A stretch of 64,000 nucleotides of DNA from Lachnospiraceae bacterium (GTDB lineage Bacteria > Bacillota > Clostridia > Lachnospirales > Lachnospiraceae), in NCBI GenBank assembly GCA_014804795.1, contig JAAUZC010000023.1:1-64000 (forward strand), given 5' to 3'. Numbering within the stretch: the first letter of the stretch is position 1; every line of letters starts with the position of its first letter. Made by a program: the position numbers and the translations under genes. Shown piece by piece: positions 25,010 to 33,298 of the stretch. The notes beneath the pieces were generated by a model. It was not told the DNA's origin. It saw nothing but the letters and a program-made list of their open reading frames with translations, and ran no database searches.

Positions 25010-26944
25010 TCAAAATGCATAAATCAATGCACTGTAGGGCGGCAGATCAAGGACAATGGAATACTCCTTAAAGCAGCAGGCCTCCTTCTTCGCCGTAATC
25101 TCCGCCGGCACTTCCTCACCGCTTCCGCCAAACCGCTCTTCCACACTGTTTAACAACAGTTTGTATTTCTTCTTTGCCGGTACACCGACTCTGTAGTTCT
25201 CCCATTTCATCGGCGTCATATTGATGATAAACAGCAGACGTTTTTTATCACTTTCGCATTTTCTGATAAAGCTGTAGGTGCTTCTGTCGCAGTCATCCGC
25301 ATTCATCCACTCAAAACCCTTCCAGTCCGCATCGTTCTCCCACAAGCAAGGATATTTGCGGTAGATGTGAAGCAGTTCTTTCACATAATCCTGCAGTCCT
25401 TTATTCAGGTTTTCTCCAAGCAGATACCAGTCCAGCTCTCTCGCTTCGCTCCATTCTCTTTCCTGCCCGAACTCCTGTCCCATAAACAGAAGTTTCTTTC
25501 CGTTATGGCCAAACATAAACGTATAGCTGTTTCTCAGATTTGCATATTTGTCCACCTGATAACCCGGCATTTTATTTACCATAGAGCACTTCAGATGTAC
25601 TACCTCGTCATGGGACAGCGGCAGAATATAACTTTCGCTGCTGTTATATGTCATTGCAAAGGTCATACCGTAATGGTTGTCTTTTCTGAAATACGGATCA
25701 AGCTTCATATATTCGCAGAAATCGTGCATCCAGCCCATATTCCATTTAAAGGAGAACCCAAGTCCGCCGTCATCAATGCTGCCTGTCACCATCGGCCATG
25801 CCGTCGATTCTTCTGCAATCGTCAAAAATCCCGGATAAGTACCACGTATTACGGAATTCAGGTGTTTGAAAAATTCGATCGCTTCCAGATTTTTATTCCC
25901 GCCATAAATATTAGGCACCCACTGGCCGTCCTGTTTTCCATAATCAAGATAAAGCATGGAAGCAACCGCATCCACACGGATACCGTCTATATGGTACTCT
26001 TTCAGCCAGAACAGCGCGTTGGCGATCAGGAAATTCTTTACTTCTGTTTTTCCGTAGTTGAAAATCTTTGTTCCCCAATCCGGGTGCTCCCCAAGCCTCG
26101 GGTCCGGATGCTCAAAAATGCATTCCCCATCGAATCTGCCCAGTCCGTGTGCATCCGTTGCAAAATGTGCAGGCACCCAATCTAAAATAACACCGATCCC
26201 CGCCTTGTGGAATTTATTGACAAGGTACATGAAATCTGCCGGTTCTCCATGTCTCGAAGTAGGAGCATAATAACCCGTCACCTGATATCCCCAGGACCCG
26301 TCAAAAGGATATTCCGCAATCCCCATCAATTCAATATGAGTATACCCCATCTCCTTTATATAGTCACAGGCTCTGTCTGCAAACTCCCTGTAATTATAGA
26401 AACCGTCTTCAGTGCCATCCGGATGCTTCATCCAGGAGCCGATATGGCACTCATAAATCGCCATCGGCTCTTTTTTTATGTCTTTCTGGTCACGTTTCTC
26501 AAGCCATGACGTATCCGTCCATCCAAATCCTGACAGGTCTGTCGTTTTTGAAGCATTGCCCGGCCGCATCTCCGTATAGTTCGCGAACGGATCTGCTTTA
26601 TAAAGCTTTTCACCCGCAGGCGTCACCACCAGAAACTTATACATCTGATTCTTCTCCACACCCGGAATAAAGCAGCTCCAGATTCCGCCATCTCCCAGCT
26701 TTTTCATAGGGTTTGCGGTCTCATTCCAGCCGTTAAACTCGCCGATCACAAAAATTTCTGCGGCATTCGGTGCCCATACGCCAAAGAAATAACCTTTTTC
26801 TCCGTCCTCTTCGGAGGGATGCGCCCCCAGCTTTTTATAAATATCATAGTGTGTTCCCTGAGCGAACAGAAATTGATCCGCTTCGGATATAAACACCTTT
26901 TTCTCCTCAGGTCTTGTGTCTAAAGTATTCTTCTTTTTTGCCAT
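25010..26944 (-). CDS. glgB: 1,4-alpha-glucan branching enzyme GlgB
   Basis: This 644-residue GH13 enzyme forms alpha-1,6 branches in glycogen. An N-terminal CBM48 domain (FGVWAPNAAEIFVIGEFNGW) precedes the catalytic barrel, which shows the nucleophile region GIRVDAVASML, the acid/base AEESTAWP and the third carboxylate LSHDEVVHLK. A C-terminal all-beta domain follows. It begins 14 bases after the TPR/ATPase-like gene, so the two are probably co-transcribed. Other glycogen genes (glgC, glgA, glgP) are not in the window. Confidence 0.95.
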   Translation of the reverse strand: MAKKKNTLDTRPEEKKVFISEADQFLFAQGTHYDIYKKLGAHPSEEDGEKGYFFGVWAPNAAEIFVIGEFNGWNETANPMKKLGDGGIWSCFIPGVEKNQMYKFLVVTPAGEKLYKADPFANYTEMRPGNASKTTDLSGFGWTDTSWLEKRDQKDIKKEPMAIYECHIGSWMKHPDGTEDGFYNYREFADRACDYIKEMGYTHIELMGIAEYPFDGSWGYQVTGYYAPTSRHGEPADFMYLVNKFHKAGIGVILDWVPAHFATDAHGLGRFDGECIFEHPDPRLGEHPDWGTKIFNYGKTEVKNFLIANALFWLKEYHIDGIRVDAVASMLYLDYGKQDGQWVPNIYGGNKNLEAIEFFKHLNSVIRGTYPGFLTIAEESTAWPMVTGSIDDGGLGFSFKWNMGWMHDFCEYMKLDPYFRKDNHYGMTFAMTYNSSESYILPLSHDEVVHLKCSMVNKMPGYQVDKYANLRNSYTFMFGHNGKKLLFMGQEFGQEREWSEARELDWYLLGENLNKGLQDYVKELLHIYRKYPCLWENDADWKGFEWMNADDCDRSTYSFIRKCESDKKRLLFIINMTPMKWENYRVGVPAKKKYKLLLNSVEERFGGSGEEVPAEITAKKEACCFKEYSIVLDLPPYSALIYAF

Positions 26945-26958
26945 ACTTTACCCCTCCC

Positions 26959-29547
26959 TTACGCGTAATAGAAGAAATCATCTTCTCTCAGTACAATCAT
27001 ATCTTCTCTGTCATAGCGCTTCCCAAACAATACGTCAAAGAAATGTTTTGGCGTCTTTTTGTTTGCATGTTGTATCGCCTCTTTCACAAGCTTACGCACA
27101 TCCGAAGTTGTGACAGAATGCTCTGCCGTCTGCATGTCCGCAATCCGGGTGTGCAGCGCCAACACTCCCATTTCGTCAATACCATACTCTTTTTCGTAAG
27201 CAAACTTTTTCCCGTAGGCTACAAGTGCGCGGTCATCCAAAGCTTCTATATCGATTCTGGTATTGAACGGATCTTTTAACACATCATTGACTTCCAACAG
27301 GCTGTTGATCGCTCCTTTCGTGTCAACAAGCATCACGATAATGCCCTTGCTTTCTGTCTGAAGCTCTTTCACAAGCGCCTCTGCCGTAGAACAGTCCATA
27401 CCGCCCGCATCCGCCACGATCAGAGCGCCGTTTTTCAGCTTATCGATCACTTCGGCGGGATTTTTCTTATTTAACGCTCTGCCGGTAATCTTTGCCGCCT
27501 TTCCCGAAAAATTGCTGTCAGTCATCTGCATATCACGCACCAGATTCCTTGCAAAATTTATTGCTCCCGCATCTGCTTCCCCCGTGATCAGGACGTTGCC
27601 GGTATAAGCGGCAAGGCTCATATTATCAAGCACATGCAATAGCTGCCCTTTCGATCTGCGGCTGTGCACAAAAGTTTCGAACAGTTCCTTTTCTTCCGGC
27701 GTAAGCGGTCTGTCGTTTGTCGCCCTGCGAAGTTCTTCCGGCAGGATACGCTCTTTCACAGGCTCTGCCGGAGTGCTTTCTGGCTCCTGCGCCCCGGCCG
27801 TCTCATATGTGGATTCTTCCTCCTCGTATGCAGTTTCCTCCTCCACGAGCGGCTCCGGAACCTCCTCCGGCTCCTGCGGCGCCATTTCCTCCTTCCGTGC
27901 TCTCTGCTCTTCTTTTGCCTCTGCCCTTTTGGAGGCCTGCTCCAGCTCATGGATCAGAGAGTCTTTGGAAGCCTCAAATTCCGCAAAAATATCACCGGTT
28001 CTATCGAGTACGCTCTTTTGTACGGTATTTTTCAGCTCGGCCTCTTTATTCTTCTTCATCTGCTCCCATTCCTGCAGAATATCCTGAATACTCATCTGGC
28101 CGGTAATCTGTTTTTCTACTTTTTCTTTCTCCGGTACAACAAGGGATATCTGTCCGTCCGCTTCCTGAGACAGCATATCGTCAAAACCGGAACTGTGTAC
28201 GGCAAAATCCGTCGGCTGCATTATCTCTTTCGGCGATCTCAAAACGCCCTGCCCCTGCACGACCGGCACAATCACCTTCTTTACGCCGGAAGCAGAACTC
28301 TCCTCTTCATAAACCGGGGCTTTTACCTGCTCCACGGAAACTTCTTCCGGCTCTTCCTCCTCCGGCTCATACACCTCTTCTATTATTTCCCCTGCCCTTA
28401 TGCCGGAATACCCTGGCGCATCTGACAGATCTGTCGTATTTGCCTCCTCAAAGAACACTTCCTCCATGTCCGGCACAGGCGGTATCTCCTGTGTCTCCTC
28501 CAACATCGGAGCAATCAGACTTCTTGTAATAAGATCTGTTTCGGTATCTTCCTCCTCATAAGTTCCGTCCTGCAATACGATTTCACTGGTATTGTTTATG
28601 ATCTCTTCTTCATCCCCGTCATAAAATTGGGCGGCATCTTCCTGTTCGTAGGCAAAGCCTTCATTTTGACTATCCGGCAGAATCGGATCCATGCCCTCCC
28701 ATACAGGTTCATTGTTCTCCCCTTCCATCAGGCGCTTCATGTCTTTCGCCAGCTCCTGCTGCAGGTTTATCGTATTATAAGGACTGTTGTCTAAAATTTT
28801 TACCTGAATATCTCCCAGCTCGTCCACCGGCAGTTTGATCGTCGGATCTTCCGAAACACTTTTGCCCTCATTCTCTTTGACAATAGCGGCATTCAGATTC
28901 GAAATAACGCGGGTCTCTCCCTGCTCGATCTCCACCTGTCTCTCGCCGTTATAGATTGCCTGCTGTTTTGCCGTCAGGGGCTCATGGAGCATTTTCAGTT
29001 CCATTGCTTTGCGGACATACCGCCCCTCCCCGAGCCAGAGAATCATTTCATCGCATTCTTCTACACATTTTGTGCCAAACCCGATCTTATGATACAGATA
29101 GGCAAGTTCATACACCCATCTGTCTATATATTCTTCCTCTTTCAGCTTTTCCAGTACTTTGATCTGTTCTTCCAGGCTGACTTCCTGTGCTGCGTACACT
29201 TTATAAAGCAGGACATATCTCCGGCTGTCCTCCGGTGCAACCTGACAAAATTCCTTATAGTACTCCCACGCGTTTACCACATCGCCCAGTTTTAAACACA
29301 GTTCCGTCAACGCATATACGATCATCCTGCTGCCCGGCCGTTTTTCGTAAGCCATCTCCAGTATGGTCTTACTGTCCTCATACCGCCGAACCATTTTATA
29401 TACATCACTTACCGTGCAGAGCATTTTTACGCTCTTTACCCTGCGCCAGTCAATCGTATCGGCTATAACCGCAGCTTCACGGTAATTTTTCTCTTCTACC
29501 AGAGTTCTGATTTCCTCTGATCTTATTTTGTATTCCTGTTTATCCAA
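26959..29547 (-). CDS. TPR protein with degenerate AAA-like C-terminal domain
   Basis: This protein has about 862 residues. I prefer the TTG at 29547, which follows GAGGTGGCCCCT; a GTG at 29556 is the alternative. Residues 1-200 form helical repeats of TPR type (YEDSKTILEMAYEKRPGS and similar). The middle (about 240-620) is acidic, low complexity and Glu/Pro-rich. Residues 620-860 resemble an AAA+ domain (ITGEADAGAINFARNLVRDM at the P-loop position, ALIVADAGG at the Walker B position), but the P-loop lysine is missing. No signal peptide. It is coupled to glgB. The family occurs in Lachnospiraceae with no assigned role that I know of; a scaffold function is inference. Confidence 0.6.
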   Translation of the reverse strand: MDKQEYKIRSEEIRTLVEEKNYREAAVIADTIDWRRVKSVKMLCTVSDVYKMVRRYEDSKTILEMAYEKRPGSRMIVYALTELCLKLGDVVNAWEYYKEFCQVAPEDSRRYVLLYKVYAAQEVSLEEQIKVLEKLKEEEYIDRWVYELAYLYHKIGFGTKCVEECDEMILWLGEGRYVRKAMELKMLHEPLTAKQQAIYNGERQVEIEQGETRVISNLNAAIVKENEGKSVSEDPTIKLPVDELGDIQVKILDNSPYNTINLQQELAKDMKRLMEGENNEPVWEGMDPILPDSQNEGFAYEQEDAAQFYDGDEEEIINNTSEIVLQDGTYEEEDTETDLITRSLIAPMLEETQEIPPVPDMEEVFFEEANTTDLSDAPGYSGIRAGEIIEEVYEPEEEEPEEVSVEQVKAPVYEEESSASGVKKVIVPVVQGQGVLRSPKEIMQPTDFAVHSSGFDDMLSQEADGQISLVVPEKEKVEKQITGQMSIQDILQEWEQMKKNKEAELKNTVQKSVLDRTGDIFAEFEASKDSLIHELEQASKRAEAKEEQRARKEEMAPQEPEEVPEPLVEEETAYEEEESTYETAGAQEPESTPAEPVKERILPEELRRATNDRPLTPEEKELFETFVHSRRSKGQLLHVLDNMSLAAYTGNVLITGEADAGAINFARNLVRDMQMTDSNFSGKAAKITGRALNKKNPAEVIDKLKNGALIVADAGGMDCSTAEALVKELQTESKGIIVMLVDTKGAINSLLEVNDVLKDPFNTRIDIEALDDRALVAYGKKFAYEKEYGIDEMGVLALHTRIADMQTAEHSVTTSDVRKLVKEAIQHANKKTPKHFFDVLFGKRYDREDMIVLREDDFFYYA

Positions 29548-29647
29548 AGGGGCCACCTCAAAATCTATCTTTACTAATTTTTAAGTGTACCATAGATTTT
29601 GTTATAAGTCAAAGCCATAGATACTAAATGTTGTGCGAATATAATAG

Positions 29648-30511
29648 CTATTTGGCCATGCAGTAATCTGACAACTTTGCAAATTCAGTGAGGGAAAGTC
29701 GTTCGCCGCGTATCGTCTCCGAAATCCCCAGACTTGCAAGGGCTTCACAGATTTTTTCCTTGGACAACGCGAGTTCTCCTGCGCCGGAAAGAGCGTTTAC
29801 AAGCATCTTCCTGCGCTGATTAAAAGCTGCCCGGATCAGGGCGAACATAAACTGTTCGTCTTTTACTTCCACCGGCGGCGTTTCAAAACATTTCAGATTT
29901 ACGACAGCACTCCCCACGGCAGGGCGGGGCATGAAGCAGTTGGGCGGGACATTGGCTATGATCTCCGGGGCAGCATAATACTGCACAGCAAGAGAAAGCG
30001 CTCCGTATTCTTTTGTGCCGGGTTTTGACTGCATGCGCTCCGCCACTTCTTTCTGTACCATGACCGTAATACTCTCAATCGGCACTTTCTTTTCAAAGAG
30101 GCCCATGATGATCGGTGTCGTAATATAGTAGGGCAGATTTGCCACTACTTTTAAAGGTCTTCCCGCATTATGTTCTTTTGCCAGTTCCCCGATATCCACT
30201 TTCAGAATATCTCCCTGTATGACGGTAACATTTTCGTAGGGAGCAAGCGTCTCCTCCAGAATCGGAATCAGCGCTTTATCTATCTCTACCGCTATCACTT
30301 TCCCCGCATTTTCAGCCAGATACTGTGTCATTGTCCCGATGCCGGGGCCAATCTCCAGCACGCAGTCCTCCGGGCCGATCTGTGCCGCTTTTATGATACG
30401 TTCCAGCACAGAAGTATCTATCAAAAAATTCTGCCCGTATTTTTTCTGAAAATGAAACTGATATTTCTGTAATATTGCTATCGTATTCTGCGGAATTCCC
30501 AATGTCGCCAT
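29648..30511 (-). CDS. rsmA: 16S rRNA dimethyladenosine transferase RsmA (KsgA)
   Basis: This 287-residue enzyme dimethylates two adjacent adenosines at the 3' end of 16S rRNA. The N-terminal KYGQNFLID, the SAM-binding EIGPGIGTMTQYLAE and the catalytic NLPYYITTPI motif are intact. It starts three bases after the stop of the TatD gene, in the standard tatD-rsmA order of Firmicutes. Confidence 0.96.
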   Translation of the reverse strand: MATLGIPQNTIAILQKYQFHFQKKYGQNFLIDTSVLERIIKAAQIGPEDCVLEIGPGIGTMTQYLAENAGKVIAVEIDKALIPILEETLAPYENVTVIQGDILKVDIGELAKEHNAGRPLKVVANLPYYITTPIIMGLFEKKVPIESITVMVQKEVAERMQSKPGTKEYGALSLAVQYYAAPEIIANVPPNCFMPRPAVGSAVVNLKCFETPPVEVKDEQFMFALIRAAFNQRRKMLVNALSGAGELALSKEKICEALASLGISETIRGERLSLTEFAKLSDYCMAK

Positions 30512-30514
30512 CTA

Positions 30515-31291
30515 TTATAGTTCTCCCTGTATTCCAAACAATCGTTTTGCATTCCTTTCGGTGATCGCTATCACTTCTTGCTGCGAAATCCCTTTGATAC
30601 GGGCAATCTCCTCCACTACACAGGAAAGATATAAGGAACAGTTTCTCTTTCCGCGATAAGGCACCGGGGCAAGATACGGGCTGTCCGTCTCCAAAAGAAT
30701 TGCATCCATCGGCAGATATTCCACGCACTCCCGCAGCTTCTTTGCATTTTTAAAGGTCACAACGCCGCCTACGCCGATCAGATACCCCATATTCAAAAAT
30801 TCCCGTGCCGTCTCCTTTGTGTAGGAAAAACAATGAATCACACCCCGCTTTTTTACCGGTTCCTCCGACCGCATAATATCAAGCGTTGCCTTTGCCGCCT
30901 CTCTGGAATGGATGATTACCGGAAGATCTGCCTCATTTGACAGTGCGAGCTGCCTTGCAAACCATTTTTCCTGTATATCCCTCTCCACATTATCCCAGTA
31001 ATAATCTAATCCGATTTCTCCCACTGCCAGAACTTTTTCTTCTCTGCACTGCTCTTTTAACCACGCAAAACTTTCCTCGTTCAATTCGCCCACATCGCTC
31101 GGGTGCACACCCACCGCCGCGTAGATAAAAGAATACTTTTTTGCCAGAGAAAGAGTCGTCTGAACAGAAGACAGGCTGGAAGATATATTCATTACATAAC
31201 CGATGCCGTGTTCCCCTAATTCTGACAACAATTTATCTCTATCCTCATCAAATGCATCATCGTCATAGTGCGCATGGCTTTCAAATATCAT
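30515..31291 (-). CDS. TatD family metal-dependent hydrolase
   Basis: This 258-residue TIM-barrel nuclease has metal ligands in ESHAHYDDDAF (HxH), GEIGLDYYWD, IHSREA, IHCFSY and the late LETDSPYLAP. It probably acts as a DNA/RNA 3' exonuclease or D-aminoacyl-tRNA deacylase-like hydrolase; the exact substrate is not settled for this family. It is the first gene of the tatD-rsmA pair and is divergent from tRNA-Lys, with the intergenic region carrying the tRNA promoter. Confidence 0.93.
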   Translation of the reverse strand: MIFESHAHYDDDAFDEDRDKLLSELGEHGIGYVMNISSSLSSVQTTLSLAKKYSFIYAAVGVHPSDVGELNEESFAWLKEQCREEKVLAVGEIGLDYYWDNVERDIQEKWFARQLALSNEADLPVIIHSREAAKATLDIMRSEEPVKKRGVIHCFSYTKETAREFLNMGYLIGVGGVVTFKNAKKLRECVEYLPMDAILLETDSPYLAPVPYRGKRNCSLYLSCVVEEIARIKGISQQEVIAITERNAKRLFGIQGEL

Positions 31292-31352
31292 CTCCGTCTC
31301 CGATCTTTCCGTTAAATTTTGAATATTTCCTGAATATTTTGTAAAAAAACTC

Positions 31353-31381
31353 TTGCATTCTTAAAAACATTATACTATAAT
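31353..31381 (+). promoter_or_regulatory. Promoter of tRNA-Lys
   Basis: TTGCAT (31353-31358), a 17-base spacer and a perfect TATAAT (31376-31381) lie about 62 bases upstream of the mature tRNA start. Confidence 0.75.
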
Positions 31382-31449
31382 TGTTGTTGCGTTGTAAACA
31401 ATAGAAAGTTTACAGAGTGTGCTTTCTATTGCTATGAATCATATTGTTT

Positions 31450-31522
31450 GGGCCATTAGCTCAGTTGGTAGAGCAGTAGACTCTTAATCTATTTGTCCAG
31501 GGTTCGAGTCCCTGATGGCCCA
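31450..31522 (+). tRNA. tRNA-Lys (anticodon CTT)
   Basis: The acceptor GGGCCAT pairs with ATGGCCC, with discriminator A. The D-arm is AGCTCAGTTGGTAGAGC, the anticodon loop is ACTCTTAAT with anticodon CTT, and the T-loop is GGTTCGAGTCC. No CCA is encoded. It marks the switch from minus-strand housekeeping genes to the plus-strand block that follows. Confidence 0.97.
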
Positions 31523-31697
31523 CGAAGCACTGTTTCTGTGACAATGTTGTGGGGGCAGTGTTTTGTTTTGCATTTTTTTCAAAACATTTCAGATTTTTCT
31601 TCCCCCTACTGGACATTTTCGCTTTGACGTGATACATTATCTAGTGTTAAAGATTTTTCTTTATTTTGATTTTACGGAAAGAGAGGGAGACTCAAAA

Positions 31698-32168
31698 ATG
31701 GCAAAAAAATCATGGTCTGTTACAACAGACGAAGGCACCTATTCGGTTGATCTGAAAGGTAACAAGGTAAGCATCAACGGTTCCGTACAGAAGCTGAATT
31801 CTTTCGCAAAGAAGACACATTTTGTTGATACGGAATATACTATCCCGCTTGGCAACAGAGCAGCAACTCTGGTTATACAGTCTATGGCCGCTCCTGTATT
31901 GTCATACAACGGTTATGATTGCGCTACCGGTCAGCCTTGGGAATATCAGAAGATTCCTGCATGGGGCTGGGTGTTCTTTGTACTGGATATCATCTGCGCT
32001 GTTCTTGCCGGATGGCTCTGGGCTTTGATTGCTCTTCTTGTTACAGCAGTTGTTATCAGAAGCAAATTAAATATCGGTGTAAAGATTGTTCTTTGTATTT
32101 TACTGGTAGCTGCTGCTCTTGGTATGGGCTTCTTAGTGGGAGCACTGTTAGCGCCTGCGCTTTACTAA
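31698..32168 (+). CDS. Small membrane protein of unknown function
   Basis: This 156-residue protein starts at 31698 behind GAGAGGGAGA; an upstream in-frame start at 31563 lies in noncoding-looking sequence. Residues 3-80 form a soluble beta-rich domain (WSVTTDEGTYSVDLKGNKVS, then YTIPLGNRAATLVIQS and VLSYNGYDCATGQPW). Three hydrophobic segments follow (about 88-155). The beta domain has a faint likeness to FAIM-type beta sandwiches, but I would not name it on this basis. It has its own terminator at 32245-32272 and is not in an operon with the AraC gene. Confidence 0.7.
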   Translation: MAKKSWSVTTDEGTYSVDLKGNKVSINGSVQKLNSFAKKTHFVDTEYTIPLGNRAATLVIQSMAAPVLSYNGYDCATGQPWEYQKIPAWGWVFFVLDIICAVLAGWLWALIALLVTAVVIRSKLNIGVKIVLCILLVAAALGMGFLVGALLAPALY

Positions 32169-32244
32169 TACATACCGCAAAAAGAAAAATTGGCCGGCCG
32201 CTTTACAGGCCGCCCTTATGTAAAGTAAACATGATTTATAAATT

Positions 32245-32272
32245 CCCGATACCGAGTTTATTCCGTATCGGG
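32245..32272 (+). terminator. Rho-independent terminator after the small membrane protein
   Basis: CCCGATAC (32245-32252) pairs with GTATCGGG (32265-32272) over a 12-base loop, followed by AGTTTTGCT. It separates the small membrane protein gene from the AraC-type regulator. Confidence 0.7.
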
Positions 32273-32300
32273 AGTTTTGCTATTACACGGAGAGCCGTTT

Positions 32301-33146
32301 ATGACAAATACAGACTATGAAAAAAAAGGATATTTAAACGAGCCGTTTAAACTGTTTCATTTAACAGATCATGAAGCGACACATTACAGCTGCCACTATC
32401 ATGATTTTTTTAAAATTATGCTTTTTATTTCCGGTGATGTAGACTATTTTATTGAAGGAATCACGTATCGGCTGGAACCTTTTGACATCGTCCTGATCGG
32501 CGCCGGAGACGTTCACAGACCTGTCATTCGTTCTGCGGCGCCCTATGAGCGGATCATTCTCTATGTTTCGCCGGAACTTTTAACTTCCTATGATGCCGAA
32601 GATTATTCCCTGGAAACCTGTTTCCGAAACAACGGACAACACGCTCCGGTACTCCGCACTTCCTCCCCGTCTGTTCATACACTTTTTAAACTCTGTAAAA
32701 AACTGGAAGACTCTCTTTCCAGTAAAGAATATGCCGCCGAATTATACAGCCGCTGCCTGCTCATCCAGTTTCTGGTAGAGCTGAACCGGAGTTTTTTAAC
32801 CGACTCTTTCCGTTATATTGAGACCGGTTCCTCCAATCAAAAGATTACAGAAATTCTCCATTACATCAATGAACATTTAAACAGTGATCTATCCATTGAA
32901 ACGCTCTCGAAACAGTTTTTTATCAGCCGCCGTTATCTCATGCATATTTTCAAACAGGAAACCGGCTACAGTATCGGCAAATATATCAATTCAAAGCGCT
33001 TATTCTCCGCAAGAAACAAAATCCAGCATGGCATGTCTCTGACTGAAGCCTGTTACTCTTCCGGCTTTCAGCACTACTCTACCTTCACACGCTCTTATTA
33101 CCGGATGTTCCAGACTACACCGGGGGCCTCCAAAAAAGAAGACTGA
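32301..33146 (+). CDS. AraC family transcriptional regulator
   Basis: This 281-residue regulator has an N-terminal cupin-like sensing domain (SCHYHDFFKIMLFISGDV, then YRLEPFDIVLIGAGDVHRP) and a C-terminal pair of helix-turn-helix motifs (about 178-278), with LSIETLSKQFFISRRYLMHI and the AraC signature CYSSGFQHYSTFTRSYYRMF. GGAGAGCCG precedes the start at 32301. It lies on the same strand 152 bases before the three-gene operon, which makes it the natural candidate regulator, although no operator repeats are obvious to me. The ligand is unknown; cupin domains of this type often bind small sugars or related compounds. Confidence 0.88.
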   Translation: MTNTDYEKKGYLNEPFKLFHLTDHEATHYSCHYHDFFKIMLFISGDVDYFIEGITYRLEPFDIVLIGAGDVHRPVIRSAAPYERIILYVSPELLTSYDAEDYSLETCFRNNGQHAPVLRTSSPSVHTLFKLCKKLEDSLSSKEYAAELYSRCLLIQFLVELNRSFLTDSFRYIETGSSNQKITEILHYINEHLNSDLSIETLSKQFFISRRYLMHIFKQETGYSIGKYINSKRLFSARNKIQHGMSLTEACYSSGFQHYSTFTRSYYRMFQTTPGASKKED

Positions 33147-33234
33147 TTTGAGCGTCTCAAATTTATTTCGGCTTTACATCCCTTTTAAAACAATAAAACA
33201 AATGCATATTTTAAACGATAAACGGTAAATTTTA

Positions 33235-33243
33235 TGTTACAAT
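33235..33243 (+). promoter_or_regulatory. Candidate extended -10 promoter of the three-gene operon
   Basis: TGTTACAAT (TG, one base, TACAAT) lies 56 bases upstream of the start codon in an AT-rich 150-base intergenic region. There is no good -35 box 17 bases upstream, which fits a promoter that needs an activator such as the adjacent AraC-type protein. Confidence 0.4.
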
Positions 33244-33298
33244 TTGCTCTTTTTTCAAGATAAATTAAATAAAAGTGGAAAGGAGCCGGAATAATAAC

